Source: Bacteroidales bacterium (lineage in GTDB: Bacteria > Bacteroidota > Bacteroidia > Bacteroidales > F082). From it: a DNA stretch of 46,532 nt. A model generated the notes under the pieces. It worked only from the letters and a program-made list of their open reading frames with translations. It did not search any database and had not been told where the DNA came from. A program made the position numbers and the translations under genes. The stretch lies in the NCBI GenBank assembly GCA_017645245.1, contig JAGCPG010000106.1, positions 1 to 46,532 on the forward strand, in the 5' to 3' direction. Positions 14,733 through 23,070 of the stretch are shown here, piece by piece (the first letter of the stretch is position 1; the number at the start of each line of letters is the position of its first letter).

Positions 14733-15611
14733 ATGGAAGCAAACGACATATTTAAAAAGGTTAAAAAGATCGAGATCAAGACGCGAGGGCTCTCGAACCA
14801 CATCTTCTCGGGCCAGTACCACAGCGCCTTCAAGGGTCGTGGCATGACCTTCAGCGAGGTGCGTGAATACGAGTACGGCGACGACATCCGCAACATCGAC
14901 TGGAATGTCACCGCGCGCTTCAACCATCCTTTCGTCAAGATTTTCGAAGAAGAGCGTGAGATGACGGTCATGCTGCTGATCGACGTGTCGGGGTCCAACG
15001 ACTTCGGCTCGCGCGAGCAGTCGAAACGCGACTTGACCGCTGAGCTTGCCGCCGTGTTGGCTTTTTCGGCCATCCAGAACAACGACAAGGTCGGCGTCAT
15101 CTTCTTCAGCAGCAAGATCGAGAAGTTCATCCCGCCCAAGAAAGGCAGCACCCATATCCTGCGCATCATCCGTGAGATCGTCGACTTCAAGCCGGAAGAG
15201 AACGGCACTGACATCGGCGAGGGCCTGCGTTTCCTGACCTCGGCTATCAAGCGCCGCACCACGGCTTTCCTGATCTCCGACTTCATGACGGACAAGGACT
15301 TCGAGCAGGAGTTGCGTATTGCTGCCAACAAGCATGACCTGGTGGCACTGCGCATCACCGACCGTCGCGAAATGGAGATACCCAAGGTGGGTCTGGTGAA
15401 GTTCAAGGACGCCGAGACAGGCCGCGAGAAGTGGGTGGATACCTCCAGCCGCGCATGGCACGACGCCTACCAGCAGATGATCCAACAAGAGTCGCTTGCT
15501 CTGAACAGGCTCTTCACCATGCAGGGCATCGACAATACCTTGATCTACACCGATGAAGACTACGTGAAACCTTTGATGCAACTGTTCAAGAAGAGGGAGT
15601 CAAGACGATGA
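14733..15611 (+). CDS. DUF58 domain protein of the Bat operon
   Basis: 292 residues from the ATG at 14733; an upstream in-frame start would fall inside the hairpin element. The DUF58 signature GRGMTFSEVREYEYGDDIRN is followed by DWNVTARFNHPFVKIFEEERE and a VWA-like part with the metal-site motif IDVSGSND. DUF58 proteins regularly pair with MoxR. No membrane segment is seen, so it is probably cytoplasmic or membrane-associated through partners. The stop overlaps the next start (ATGA). Confidence 0.92.
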   Translation: MEANDIFKKVKKIEIKTRGLSNHIFSGQYHSAFKGRGMTFSEVREYEYGDDIRNIDWNVTARFNHPFVKIFEEEREMTVMLLIDVSGSNDFGSREQSKRDLTAELAAVLAFSAIQNNDKVGVIFFSSKIEKFIPPKKGSTHILRIIREIVDFKPEENGTDIGEGLRFLTSAIKRRTTAFLISDFMTDKDFEQELRIAANKHDLVALRITDRREMEIPKVGLVKFKDAETGREKWVDTSSRAWHDAYQQMIQQESLALNRLFTMQGIDNTLIYTDEDYVKPLMQLFKKRESRR

Positions 15612-16588
15612 AAAGATGGATTTTGATGATCGGGTTGGTTCTTGTGCTCTCGGGTATGGCTTCGGCGCAACAGGTCGAGGTCAGCGCCAAGGCACAGGAC
15701 GAGTCCGTCGCCGTGGGCAAGCCTTTTTCGCTTGATCTGACGATGAAGGTGCCTTACGGCTATTATGTGGAATGGAACGAATTTGCCAATGACACATTGT
15801 CAGCGCAAATTGACATATTGAAACGCGGCGATCTGCTCCGCACCGCTGACGCCGACAGCAACGTCATCGTGCAACAGCAACTGACGTTGATGACCTTTGA
15901 CACCGGTTACGTGACGATTCCTCCGGTCGGCCTGACCTACGCCAAGTCGGTGGAGGACCAGCTGCGCATGAAGGCTTTCACCGATCCAGTGCAGCTGTAT
16001 GTGACCACCATTACGGTCGACACCACACAGGCCTTTAAGCCAATGGTGCCGCCCATTGAGCACCCAGTCTCCATGAAGGAGGTCTTTCCGTGGATTCTTG
16101 GAGTTTTGTTGCTGGTGTTGGCCGGCTTGGTCGTGTGGTACTTCGTCAAGCACCGCAAGCCGAAAGTCGATGAGAACGGCGAACCCGTGAAGGGCCCGGT
16201 AATCCCGCCTTACACTAAGGCCATCGGCGACCTCGAGAGCCTGAAGCAGCAGAAGCTGTGGCAGGCAGGCAAGGTCAAGGAATACTACTGCAGCCTGACG
16301 GACATCGCCCGTGAGTATATCGAGGGTCAGTTCAAGGTGAACGCCGTGGAGATGACTACTGACGATATCTTGAAGGAAGTCAGGGAGTTGCGTTTTGATG
16401 AGAAGCTTTATGGCAAGTTGAAGGACACGATGGAGCTTTCGGATCTGGTGAAGTTCGCCAAGTACACGGCTTCTCCGTTGGAGAACGACAACGCCATGGG
16501 CGACATGACCGATTTCGTGAACGACAGTTACGCCCATTATCAGGCCATGAAGGCCAAGGAAGAGGAGGAGGCTCGTCAACATGCTTGA
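15608..16588 (+). CDS. DUF4381-like membrane protein of the Bat operon
   Basis: 326 residues. A signal peptide (about 1-21, ASAQQ) is followed by a periplasmic beta-rich domain (about 22-155). A single membrane segment (about 158-180, WILGVLLLVLAGLVVWYFV) leads to a cytoplasmic helical tail. The tail (YTKAIGDLESL...VNAVEMTTDDIL...LVKFAKYTASPLEND) resembles the C-terminal tail of BatD in this operon. Proteins in this slot of Bat operons are often left unnamed. It overlaps BatA by 8 nt. It probably anchors the MoxR-DUF58 side to the membrane complex (inference). Confidence 0.82.
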   Translation: MKRWILMIGLVLVLSGMASAQQVEVSAKAQDESVAVGKPFSLDLTMKVPYGYYVEWNEFANDTLSAQIDILKRGDLLRTADADSNVIVQQQLTLMTFDTGYVTIPPVGLTYAKSVEDQLRMKAFTDPVQLYVTTITVDTTQAFKPMVPPIEHPVSMKEVFPWILGVLLLVLAGLVVWYFVKHRKPKVDENGEPVKGPVIPPYTKAIGDLESLKQQKLWQAGKVKEYYCSLTDIAREYIEGQFKVNAVEMTTDDILKEVRELRFDEKLYGKLKDTMELSDLVKFAKYTASPLENDNAMGDMTDFVNDSYAHYQAMKAKEEEEARQHA

Positions 16589-17579
16589 GAACATCACCTT
16601 TGCGAATCCCAAGTTGCTTTGGGGATTGTTGATCATCCCAGCGCTCATCGCTTGGTATATCTTCCGTCAAAAGAAGCAGGAAGCCTCGGTGCGCTACTCC
16701 GACATGACGGGCTTTGAAAGCCTGCCAAGGAGTTGGAGGGTGTATGCCCGTCACCTCCTGTTTGTGTTGCGTTTGGCCGCTTTGGCCTTGTTGATCGTGG
16801 CCATCGCCCGACCGCAGAGCTCGTCGAAAAGCGAGAAATCGAATATCGAGGGCATCGACATCATCTTGGCTCAGGACATCTCGGGCAGTATGCTCGCCCG
16901 CGACCTCAAGCCCGACCGTTTGGAGGCTTCCAAGAAGGTTGCGGCTGAGTTCGTCGAGGGTCGTCCCACTGACCGTATGGGTCTGGTGGTGTTTGCCGGT
17001 GAGTCGTTCACCCAAGTGCCTTTGACCACTGACCATGGGGTGATGCTCAACATGCTGAAGGAGCTGAAGAGCGGCATGATTGACGACGGCACCGCCATCG
17101 GCGACGGCTTGGCTACAGCCATCAGCCGTTTGAAGGACAGCGAAGCCATCTCCAAGGTCATCATCCTGCTCACCGACGGCATGAACAACTCCGGTTCGGT
17201 GGATCCCTATACCGCAGCTGAGATGGCTAAACTTTTCGGCATCCGCGTCTATACTATCGGCGTCGGATCCTACGGTACGGCGCCATTCCCGGTGCAGACC
17301 GTCTTTGGCGTTCAGTACCAGCAGATGAAGGTGGAAATCGACGAGAAGCTGCTCCTCACCATCGCCAACAGTTCGGGCGGCAAGTATTTCCGCGCCAACT
17401 CAAACCAGAAGCTTAGCGAGATCTACGATGAGATCGACAAGCTGGAACGCTCCAAGATCGAAGTGACCGAGTTCAGGCATCTCCACGAGGAGTTCTATCC
17501 TCTGGTGGCCTGGGCCATCGCTTTGCTGTTGCTGGAATTTCTTTTACGTAAGACTGTTTTTAGAACGATTTCGGAGTAG
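16581..17579 (+). CDS. batA: BatA, VWA domain membrane protein
   Basis: 332 residues. Two N-terminal membrane segments (about 8-28 and 58-77), a VWA domain and a C-terminal membrane segment (about 308-328). The metal-ion-dependent adhesion site is intact: Asp99-x-Ser101-x-Ser103 in AQDISGSM, Thr in DDGTAIGDG, and Asp in LLTDGMNNSG. Bat proteins were linked to oxygen tolerance in Bacteroides fragilis, but their mechanism is unclear. The VWA lies between the membrane segments, as in other BatA proteins. Its stop overlaps the region of the BatB start. Confidence 0.93.
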   Translation: MLENITFANPKLLWGLLIIPALIAWYIFRQKKQEASVRYSDMTGFESLPRSWRVYARHLLFVLRLAALALLIVAIARPQSSSKSEKSNIEGIDIILAQDISGSMLARDLKPDRLEASKKVAAEFVEGRPTDRMGLVVFAGESFTQVPLTTDHGVMLNMLKELKSGMIDDGTAIGDGLATAISRLKDSEAISKVIILLTDGMNNSGSVDPYTAAEMAKLFGIRVYTIGVGSYGTAPFPVQTVFGVQYQQMKVEIDEKLLLTIANSSGGKYFRANSNQKLSEIYDEIDKLERSKIEVTEFRHLHEEFYPLVAWAIALLLLEFLLRKTVFRTISE

Positions 17580-17584
17580 TGGTT

Positions 17585-18646
17585 ATGGAAAATGTATTGA
17601 GATTTGAACATCCTGAGTATCTGTACGGTTTGATCATCATTCCCGTACTGATCATCATCTATATCCTGATTCGTTTGTGGCAGGACAAGACCTTCAAGCG
17701 CTTCGCCAGTGTGGAGATGCGCAATTACCTGATCCCCAGGCACTCTGGTCGCCGTGGTGTGTTCAAGTTCATCGTGTTCCTGCTGGCCATCGCTTTCCTG
17801 ATCTTTGGATTGGCCAATTTGCAGAGCGGCTCCAAGATGGAGGAGGTGAAGCGTGAGGGCATCGACCTGTACATCGCCGTCGATGTGTCGAACTCCATGA
17901 ACGCCCAGGACATCGTGCCGAGCCGTCTCGACCGCTCCAAGCAAGCCATCAACAAGATGATCGGCGATCTGCAGGGCGACCGCCTCGGCGTGATCGTCTT
18001 TGCCGACAAGGCCTTTGTGCAGTTGCCCATCACGACGGATTACGCTGCTGCCAAGATGTTTTTGGCTTCGGTCAACACAAGCAGCGTGGCGTCGCAGGGT
18101 ACCGCTATCGGCGAAGCCATCAACCTGGCCATGAATTCCTTTGCTGACGATGAGCGTAGCAAGGCCATCGTGGTCATCTCCGATGGTGAGGACCACGAGA
18201 ACGAAGCTGCCATGGAAGCCGCCAGAGCCGCTGCCAAGAAAGGCATCAGGATCTATACCATCGGCATGGGTCTGCCTGACGGAGCGCCCATCCCTGAATA
18301 CAACCAGTACGGACGTATGATGGGCTATAAGAAGGACAAGCAGGGCAATACCATCGTGACCCGACTTGACGAGGACATGCTGCGCCGTATCGCTGAAGCC
18401 GGCAACGGCCTCTACGTGCGTGCCAGCAACTCCAACGTCGGTCTGGAAAAGATCTATGAGGATATCTCCAAATTGGATAAAACTGAGATCGAAACCCAAG
18501 TGTTTACTGACTACGAGGACCAGTTCCAATGGTTTGTGGGTGCCGCCATCGTTCTTTTGCTGATCGAGATCCTGATCTCGTCAGGCAAGAGGGCATGGGA
18601 ACGTAAGTTTGATATTTTTGAGCGGAAAGGAGAGGGCGATGAATAA
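17585..18646 (+). CDS. batB: BatB, VWA domain membrane protein
   Basis: 353 residues from the ATG at 17585. A GTG two codons earlier overlaps the BatA stop by one base and is a possible alternative. The layout matches BatA: N-terminal membrane segments (about 13-30 and 60-78), VWA, and a C-terminal membrane segment. The metal site is Asp100-x-Ser102-x-Ser104 (AVDVSNSM), with SQGTAIGEA and VISDGEDHEN. BatA and BatB are paralogs thought to sit in the same membrane complex. Its last codons overlap the BatC start by 8 nt. Confidence 0.93.
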   Translation: MENVLRFEHPEYLYGLIIIPVLIIIYILIRLWQDKTFKRFASVEMRNYLIPRHSGRRGVFKFIVFLLAIAFLIFGLANLQSGSKMEEVKREGIDLYIAVDVSNSMNAQDIVPSRLDRSKQAINKMIGDLQGDRLGVIVFADKAFVQLPITTDYAAAKMFLASVNTSSVASQGTAIGEAINLAMNSFADDERSKAIVVISDGEDHENEAAMEAARAAAKKGIRIYTIGMGLPDGAPIPEYNQYGRMMGYKKDKQGNTIVTRLDEDMLRRIAEAGNGLYVRASNSNVGLEKIYEDISKLDKTEIETQVFTDYEDQFQWFVGAAIVLLLIEILISSGKRAWERKFDIFERKGEGDE

Positions 18647-20270
18647 GAAATTGATGATCATGATTTGCCTGCTGTCGGCGTTGACGCTTCAGGCACAGAC
18701 GGTTGAGAAACAGCTCCGCAAGGGCAACCGCCAATATCGCAAGGGCAACTTCACCGAGGCGGAGGTGCAGTACCGCAAGGCGCTTGACGCCAAACCCACC
18801 TACGCCGATGCCCAGTTCAACCTCGGCGATGCTCTTTATAAGCAAGAGAATTACAAGGACGCCTTTGACGCTTTCCAAAAGGTGGTTGAGATGTCCCCCG
18901 ACGCCAAGCTGAAGTCAAAGGCGGTGTTCAACATGGGCAACTGCCTGCTCGAACAGGGCAAGTACTACAATGCTTTCAATATCTATAAGATTGCCTTGAA
19001 GTTCGATGCCAACAACGACGATGCCTTATATAACCTGGAGTATTGTCGTGCCCATCTTGTCAAGAGTCATATCTGGGTGAACCCCGAAATCCCGCACGGC
19101 TCGGTTGAGGCAAGCGAGACGGAGGCTTTCAACGGACAAATGGTCACATTGGCATATAAGGCCGATGAGGACTACGCTTTGTCCCAGTACATCGTGGTGA
19201 AGGCCGACGACCAACAGGTCACGGTGAACGTGAGCGGCAACCGTTTCGAGATGCCGAAGTTCGACGTGATCGTGACGGCTGAGTTCAAGCAATCGCACAA
19301 GATCACCATCGACAAGAAGATTGAGCATGGAACGATCTCAGCCGACAAGACAAAGGCCATCGAGGGGCAGCAGGTGGTGCTCCACGCTTTCCCCGATCCG
19401 AGTTATATGGTCGATTATTATAAGGTGTACAAGACAGGTAGCCCTAAAGATACCGTTCCGGTGAACGATACCGTGTTCCAAATGCCTGATTTCGACGTGA
19501 CGGTCACGGCCAAGTTCCGCACGGCCTTGCGCGTCAGCATTGATTCCACTGAGCATGGAACGATCAAGGTGACCGACTCGTTGGCCTTGCCGGGACAGAA
19601 CATCGGCATTATCGTCAAGCCGGAACAAGGCTATCAACTTAATGAACTCCGTGTGGTCAGCGATAAGGACAAAACCACCACGGCTCCTGTCAACGACATG
19701 AACCTCTTCCAGATGCTTGATACCGACGTGACGGTGAAGGCCAGCTTCATCGAGGCACAAGACTATTTCAAGGTGGAGGCGGATTCTCTGATCGAAGGCG
19801 GTCACGTGCTGCTTGATGTCGACAAGGCGACGCGCGGTGAGACCGTGATGATGAAAAATGTGCCTGAACCTGGGTATCAGTTCAAGGAATACCAGATCTG
19901 CCAGTTGGGCGACACTTCGGTGCACGTCCAGCCGTTGGGCAACTTCTTCACCATGCCGGGCATGGATGTGATGGTCAGCGCCGTGTTTGAGAAACAGGAT
20001 GGTGAGGATCAAGAGCAACAGCAGCAGCAACAGGATCAACAGCAAGACCAGCAGGATCAACAGGATCAGCAAGACCAGCAACAGGACCAGCAGAACCAAC
20101 AGCAGCAGGATCAGCAACAACAGCAACAGCAAAATCCCCATGACCTGTCGAAGGAAGATGCCCAGCGCATGTTGGATGCTCTTGAGAACCAGGAAAAGAA
20201 GACCATGGAAAAGGTTAACGAACAGAAAATCAGGACACAACCGAAACGAAAATCGGATAAGGATTGGTAA
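18639..20270 (+). CDS. batC: BatC, TPR protein with four inserted InlB-like repeats and a Gln/Asp tract
   Basis: 543 residues from the ATG at 18639. The signal peptide is about 1-20 (LQAQ). TPRs cover about 21-138 (RKGNFTEAEVQYRKALD; NLGDALYKQENYKDAFDAF; NMGNCLLEQGKYYNAF). Four repeats of 76-79 residues follow at about 142-218, 219-296, 297-373 and 374-452. Each runs from HGS/HGT or GGH through a G(Q/E)xV stretch to an F(xM)P(x)DV(x)V(x)A(x)F end, like divergent InlB B-repeat / Flg_new domains. A tract of Gln and Asp spans 458-498, and the conserved BatC tail (AQRMLDALENQEKKTMEKV) spans 508-526. BatC proteins I know lack the repeat block and are roughly half this size. It is probably periplasmic. 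Confidence 0.9.
   Translation: MNKKLMIMICLLSALTLQAQTVEKQLRKGNRQYRKGNFTEAEVQYRKALDAKPTYADAQFNLGDALYKQENYKDAFDAFQKVVEMSPDAKLKSKAVFNMGNCLLEQGKYYNAFNIYKIALKFDANNDDALYNLEYCRAHLVKSHIWVNPEIPHGSVEASETEAFNGQMVTLAYKADEDYALSQYIVVKADDQQVTVNVSGNRFEMPKFDVIVTAEFKQSHKITIDKKIEHGTISADKTKAIEGQQVVLHAFPDPSYMVDYYKVYKTGSPKDTVPVNDTVFQMPDFDVTVTAKFRTALRVSIDSTEHGTIKVTDSLALPGQNIGIIVKPEQGYQLNELRVVSDKDKTTTAPVNDMNLFQMLDTDVTVKASFIEAQDYFKVEADSLIEGGHVLLDVDKATRGETVMMKNVPEPGYQFKEYQICQLGDTSVHVQPLGNFFTMPGMDVMVSAVFEKQDGEDQEQQQQQQDQQQDQQDQQDQQDQQQDQQNQQQQDQQQQQQQNPHDLSKEDAQRMLDALENQEKKTMEKVNEQKIRTQPKRKSDKDW
20010..20132 (+). repeat. CAG/CAA/GAT low-complexity tract in batC
   Basis: About 41 codons of nearly pure Gln with Asp at intervals, built from CAG, CAA and GAT in short imperfect tandem units such as CAGGATCAACAGGATCAG. 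It links the inserted repeats to the conserved tail of BatC. Confidence 0.85.
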
Positions 20271-20271
20271 G

Positions 20272-20299
20272 AGAAGTAAGAAGAAAGAAGCAAGAATAT
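20272..20299 (+). repeat. Heptamer repeat array between batC and batD
   Basis: Four 7-nt units directly behind the batC stop: AGAAGTA, AGAAGAA, AGAAGCA, AGAATAT. The last unit runs into the batD start codon. It has the same AGAAG core as the array after tlpA. Confidence 0.8.
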
Positions 20300-22163
20300 G
20301 AGAAAGATTGGATTTTTAATATTGATGCTGGTGTTGCCACTGGCTATGATGGCCCAGGATCCCAGCATCAAGGTCTCGACGAAACGGCAGGTGTCGGTCG
20401 GAGAGCAATTCAAGGTTGCCTTTGAGGTGAATGCCGACGGGAAGAAGTTTACGGCACCGAGTTTTGCTGATTTCATTGTGGTCGGCGGACCTTTCAACTC
20501 GACGAGTTCCAGTGTGCAGATCGTGAACGGTTCCATGACCCGTTCGGTGAGCAACACCTATTCGTATGTGCTCAGGGCGGAGAAGGAAGGCACTTTCACC
20601 ATCGGATCGGCATCGATTGTGGTCGATGGCAGTAAGGTGGAGAGCGAGCCTTTTGAGGTCACAGTGGTTGCCGATGCCTCCTCTGCTGGCATGGCGTCGC
20701 AAGGAGGGCAGCAACAGTCCTCTTCCGGGCAATCGCAGCAAGGCACCACTGATCCCAAGGTCAGTGGCCAGGACCTGTTCCTGAAGGTGACACCTTCGAA
20801 GAAGTCGGCCTATATTGGCGAGCCTGTGGTTTTGACCTACAAGCTCTACACTAGGGTGCCAGTCTCACAGCTCTCCGTGTCAAAGATGCCTTCCTACGGA
20901 GGCTTCTGGATGAAGGAGATAGGCGACAACAACGGCTCCCTGCGCCAGTCGACCGAGACGGTCAACGGCATGGAATATACCACCGCTGAGGTGAAAAAGG
21001 TGGTGATCATTCCCCAGAAACAGGGCAAGCTCTCTGTGGAGCCCATGGGCATTGAGTGTTTGGCTCAGATCGCCACCCAACGGAGTACCCAGCGCAGCAA
21101 CGATCCGTTCGACATCTTCTTCAACGATCCTTTCTTCTCACGTAATTACACCAATGTTCAGAAGAACATCGAGACGGCCACCCTTACGCTTGATGTGAAG
21201 AGTCTGCCCCAGGACGGCAAACCTACAGGTTTCACGGGCGCCGTTGGCAACTATAATTTCACCGCTGACATCGACAGGACGGAGGCCAGCACCAACGAGG
21301 CGATCACCCTGACCTTGACCGTCTCCGGCAGCGGTAACATCGAGTTGCTCAACCTGCCTGTCCCGGTCTTCCCGCCTGATTTTGAGGTCTATGATCCCAA
21401 GATCACCTCATCGGTGGATGCCAACAGTCAAGGAACCAATGGCACCAAAAAGGCTGAATACCTGATCATCCCACGTCGTGCGGGCGATTTCAACATCCCC
21501 TCTGTGACGTTCTCGTACTTTAATCCCGCCAAGGTCCAGTACGTGACCTTGGAGTCGCCCGAGTTTAATATCAAGGTCAATAAGGGCGCCGGCGATGAGT
21601 CGAGCGATGGTGGCTTGTATGCTTCCAACCAAGAGGGCATCAAGTATTTGGGCAGCGACATCCGACACATCAACACGACGGATATGGCGCTTAAGCCCAA
21701 GAACACCTCGTTCTTCGCTTCCACCGTATATTTCATTATTCTGGCAGCCTTGTTGCTGGTCTTCTTGGTGATGCTGTTGGTGGTCAAGAAACGCCGTCAG
21801 TTCAACCACGATGTGGCGCTGGTACGCAACAAAAAGGCGACCAAAGTGGCCAAGGGGCGATTGAACAATGCTTATAAGTTCCTGAAATCCAATGACCAGA
21901 ATCATTTCTACGAGGAGATGTCCCAGGCTTTGTGGGGCTATATCTCCGACAAGTTGGGCATCGAACGGTCGGTGCTTTCGATGGATACGGTGAAGCAAGC
22001 CATGATGGACAAGGGTATCAGCGATGAGCTCTCCAACCAGTTTGTCGACACGCTCAACACATGCGAGTTCGCCCGTTTCGCCCCTGGTGACGCTGCCTCC
22101 AAAATGGAAGGTTTGTATGAGCAAGGTTTGGATGTGATTATGAAAGTGGAAAAATCGATTTGA
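20298..22163 (+). CDS. batD: BatD, oxygen-tolerance family protein
   Basis: 621 residues, normal for BatD. The signal peptide is about 1-19 (MMAQ). Tandem beta-sandwich domains form a long periplasmic part (FTAPSFADFIVVGGP, TPSKKSAYIGEPVVLTYKLYT, then GAVGNYNFTADIDR). One membrane segment near 476-500 (VYFIILAALLLVFLVMLLVV) is followed by a basic cytoplasmic tail. The tail (ALWGYISDKLGIERSVLSMD...CEFARFAPGD) resembles that of the DUF4381-like protein four genes upstream. It starts 27 nt after BatC and ends 1 nt before BatE. Confidence 0.93.
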   Translation: MRKIGFLILMLVLPLAMMAQDPSIKVSTKRQVSVGEQFKVAFEVNADGKKFTAPSFADFIVVGGPFNSTSSSVQIVNGSMTRSVSNTYSYVLRAEKEGTFTIGSASIVVDGSKVESEPFEVTVVADASSAGMASQGGQQQSSSGQSQQGTTDPKVSGQDLFLKVTPSKKSAYIGEPVVLTYKLYTRVPVSQLSVSKMPSYGGFWMKEIGDNNGSLRQSTETVNGMEYTTAEVKKVVIIPQKQGKLSVEPMGIECLAQIATQRSTQRSNDPFDIFFNDPFFSRNYTNVQKNIETATLTLDVKSLPQDGKPTGFTGAVGNYNFTADIDRTEASTNEAITLTLTVSGSGNIELLNLPVPVFPPDFEVYDPKITSSVDANSQGTNGTKKAEYLIIPRRAGDFNIPSVTFSYFNPAKVQYVTLESPEFNIKVNKGAGDESSDGGLYASNQEGIKYLGSDIRHINTTDMALKPKNTSFFASTVYFIILAALLLVFLVMLLVVKKRRQFNHDVALVRNKKATKVAKGRLNNAYKFLKSNDQNHFYEEMSQALWGYISDKLGIERSVLSMDTVKQAMMDKGISDELSNQFVDTLNTCEFARFAPGDAASKMEGLYEQGLDVIMKVEKSI

Positions 22164-22164
22164 C

Positions 22165-22935
22165 ATGAAAAGAATAGCAATTATCGGATTAATCGTGGCA
22201 TTATGTGGCGTTGTTCCCTGTTTGGCGCAATCGTCTGAATCCTACGAAAACTGGCTTGTTGAGGGCAATGCCGCTTACAACGAGGGGAATTACGATCAGG
22301 CGCTGACGCTTTACAGCCAGATCGAGGAAGCTGGTATGGAGTCGGCCGCCTTGTACTTTAACATGGGCAACACCTATTATAAAACTAAAGCCTTCCCCAT
22401 GGCCATCCTGTATTACGAGAAGGCCTTGAAGCTGGATCCGGGCAACGAGGACATCAGGGTAAATCTTGAGATCGCCAACATGGCAGTGGTGGACAAGATC
22501 AACATCATCCCCCAGTCGTTCCTTGCTCGCTGGTGGAACAGTCTGAGGTCATCGTTCTCGGCCGATGGTTGGGCTTGGGTCAGCGTGACGGTGTTCGGCA
22601 TGTTGTTGCTCTGCCTTTTCATCTTCTTGATGTCACGCCGCACGGGCTTGCGTAAGGTCGGCTTTTTTGTCGGGCTTTTGATGGTGGTTTGCCTTGCTTT
22701 TTCGGTGCTCTTTGCCATTGATCAGTACCGCGACATGAAGCATCAGGACGAGGCCATCGTGATGTCGCCCACCGTGACTGTGAAGAGCGCGCCGAGTGAA
22801 AATGGCGTGAATCTTTTTGTGCTTCATGAAGGCGCCAAGGTGCGCATCATGGATTCCATGATGGACTGGAACAAGATCAAGATTGCCGACGGCAGTTTGG
22901 GATATCTTCCAGCCAGCGATATGGTTGCCTTCTAA
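22165..22935 (+). CDS. batE: BatE, TPR and SH3-like membrane protein
   Basis: 256 residues. The signal peptide is about 1-20. Two TPRs span about 25-105 (GNAAYNEGNYDQALTLYSQI; NMGNTYYKTKAFPMAILYYEKALKLDP). Two membrane segments lie at about 133-153 and 161-183, with a C-terminal SH3-like domain at about 190-256 (VTVKSAPSENGVNLFVLHEG...WNKIKIADGSLGYLP). This order fits BatE, the last gene of Bat operons. The SH3 part may bind the cell wall. No clear terminator follows; the 22,936-23,070 gap holds A tracts, a 9-bp inverted repeat and a promoter for the next gene. Confidence 0.92.
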   Translation: MKRIAIIGLIVALCGVVPCLAQSSESYENWLVEGNAAYNEGNYDQALTLYSQIEEAGMESAALYFNMGNTYYKTKAFPMAILYYEKALKLDPGNEDIRVNLEIANMAVVDKINIIPQSFLARWWNSLRSSFSADGWAWVSVTVFGMLLLCLFIFLMSRRTGLRKVGFFVGLLMVVCLAFSVLFAIDQYRDMKHQDEAIVMSPTVTVKSAPSENGVNLFVLHEGAKVRIMDSMMDWNKIKIADGSLGYLPASDMVAF

Positions 22936-22988
22936 TCCTTTATGCTTTAGGCAGTTCCCGTCTTTTTTCTAAAAAATCAAAAAAAAAA

Positions 22989-23014
22989 CTTCCAAAGTCA
23001 TTTTTCTTTGGAAG
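22989..23014. promoter_or_regulatory. 9-bp inverted repeat upstream of a T9SS protein promoter
   Basis: CTTCCAAAG (22989-22997) and CTTTGGAAG (23006-23014) are perfect inverted arms around an 8-nt T-rich centre, preceded by a long A tract and followed 7 nt later by the -7 element. There is no T run on the plus strand, so it is more likely an operator or mRNA element than a terminator for BatE. Confidence 0.5.
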
Positions 23015-23021
23015 AATTCTT

Positions 23022-23029
23022 TATATTTG
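23022..23029 (+). promoter_or_regulatory. Promoter -7 element for the T9SS beta-propeller gene
   Basis: TATATTTG, a perfect TAnnTTTG match, 41 nt before the start codon at 23071. Confidence 0.65.
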
Positions 23030-23070
23030 CAGACTAATAGTTTTTGAAAATTCAATCAAAATTACGTAAT

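Noticed and set aside
19338..20240. A 300-codon open frame on the minus strand opposite batC, rich in Leu
   Set aside because: The Leu runs are only the complement of the CAG/CAA Gln tract; there is no start context, and BatC on the plus strand is clear.
22936..23014. A terminator for the Bat operon
   Set aside because: The inverted repeat is followed by AATTCTTTAT rather than a T run; the long A tract is on the upstream side, so only the minus strand would look like a terminator, and no minus-strand gene reads into it.
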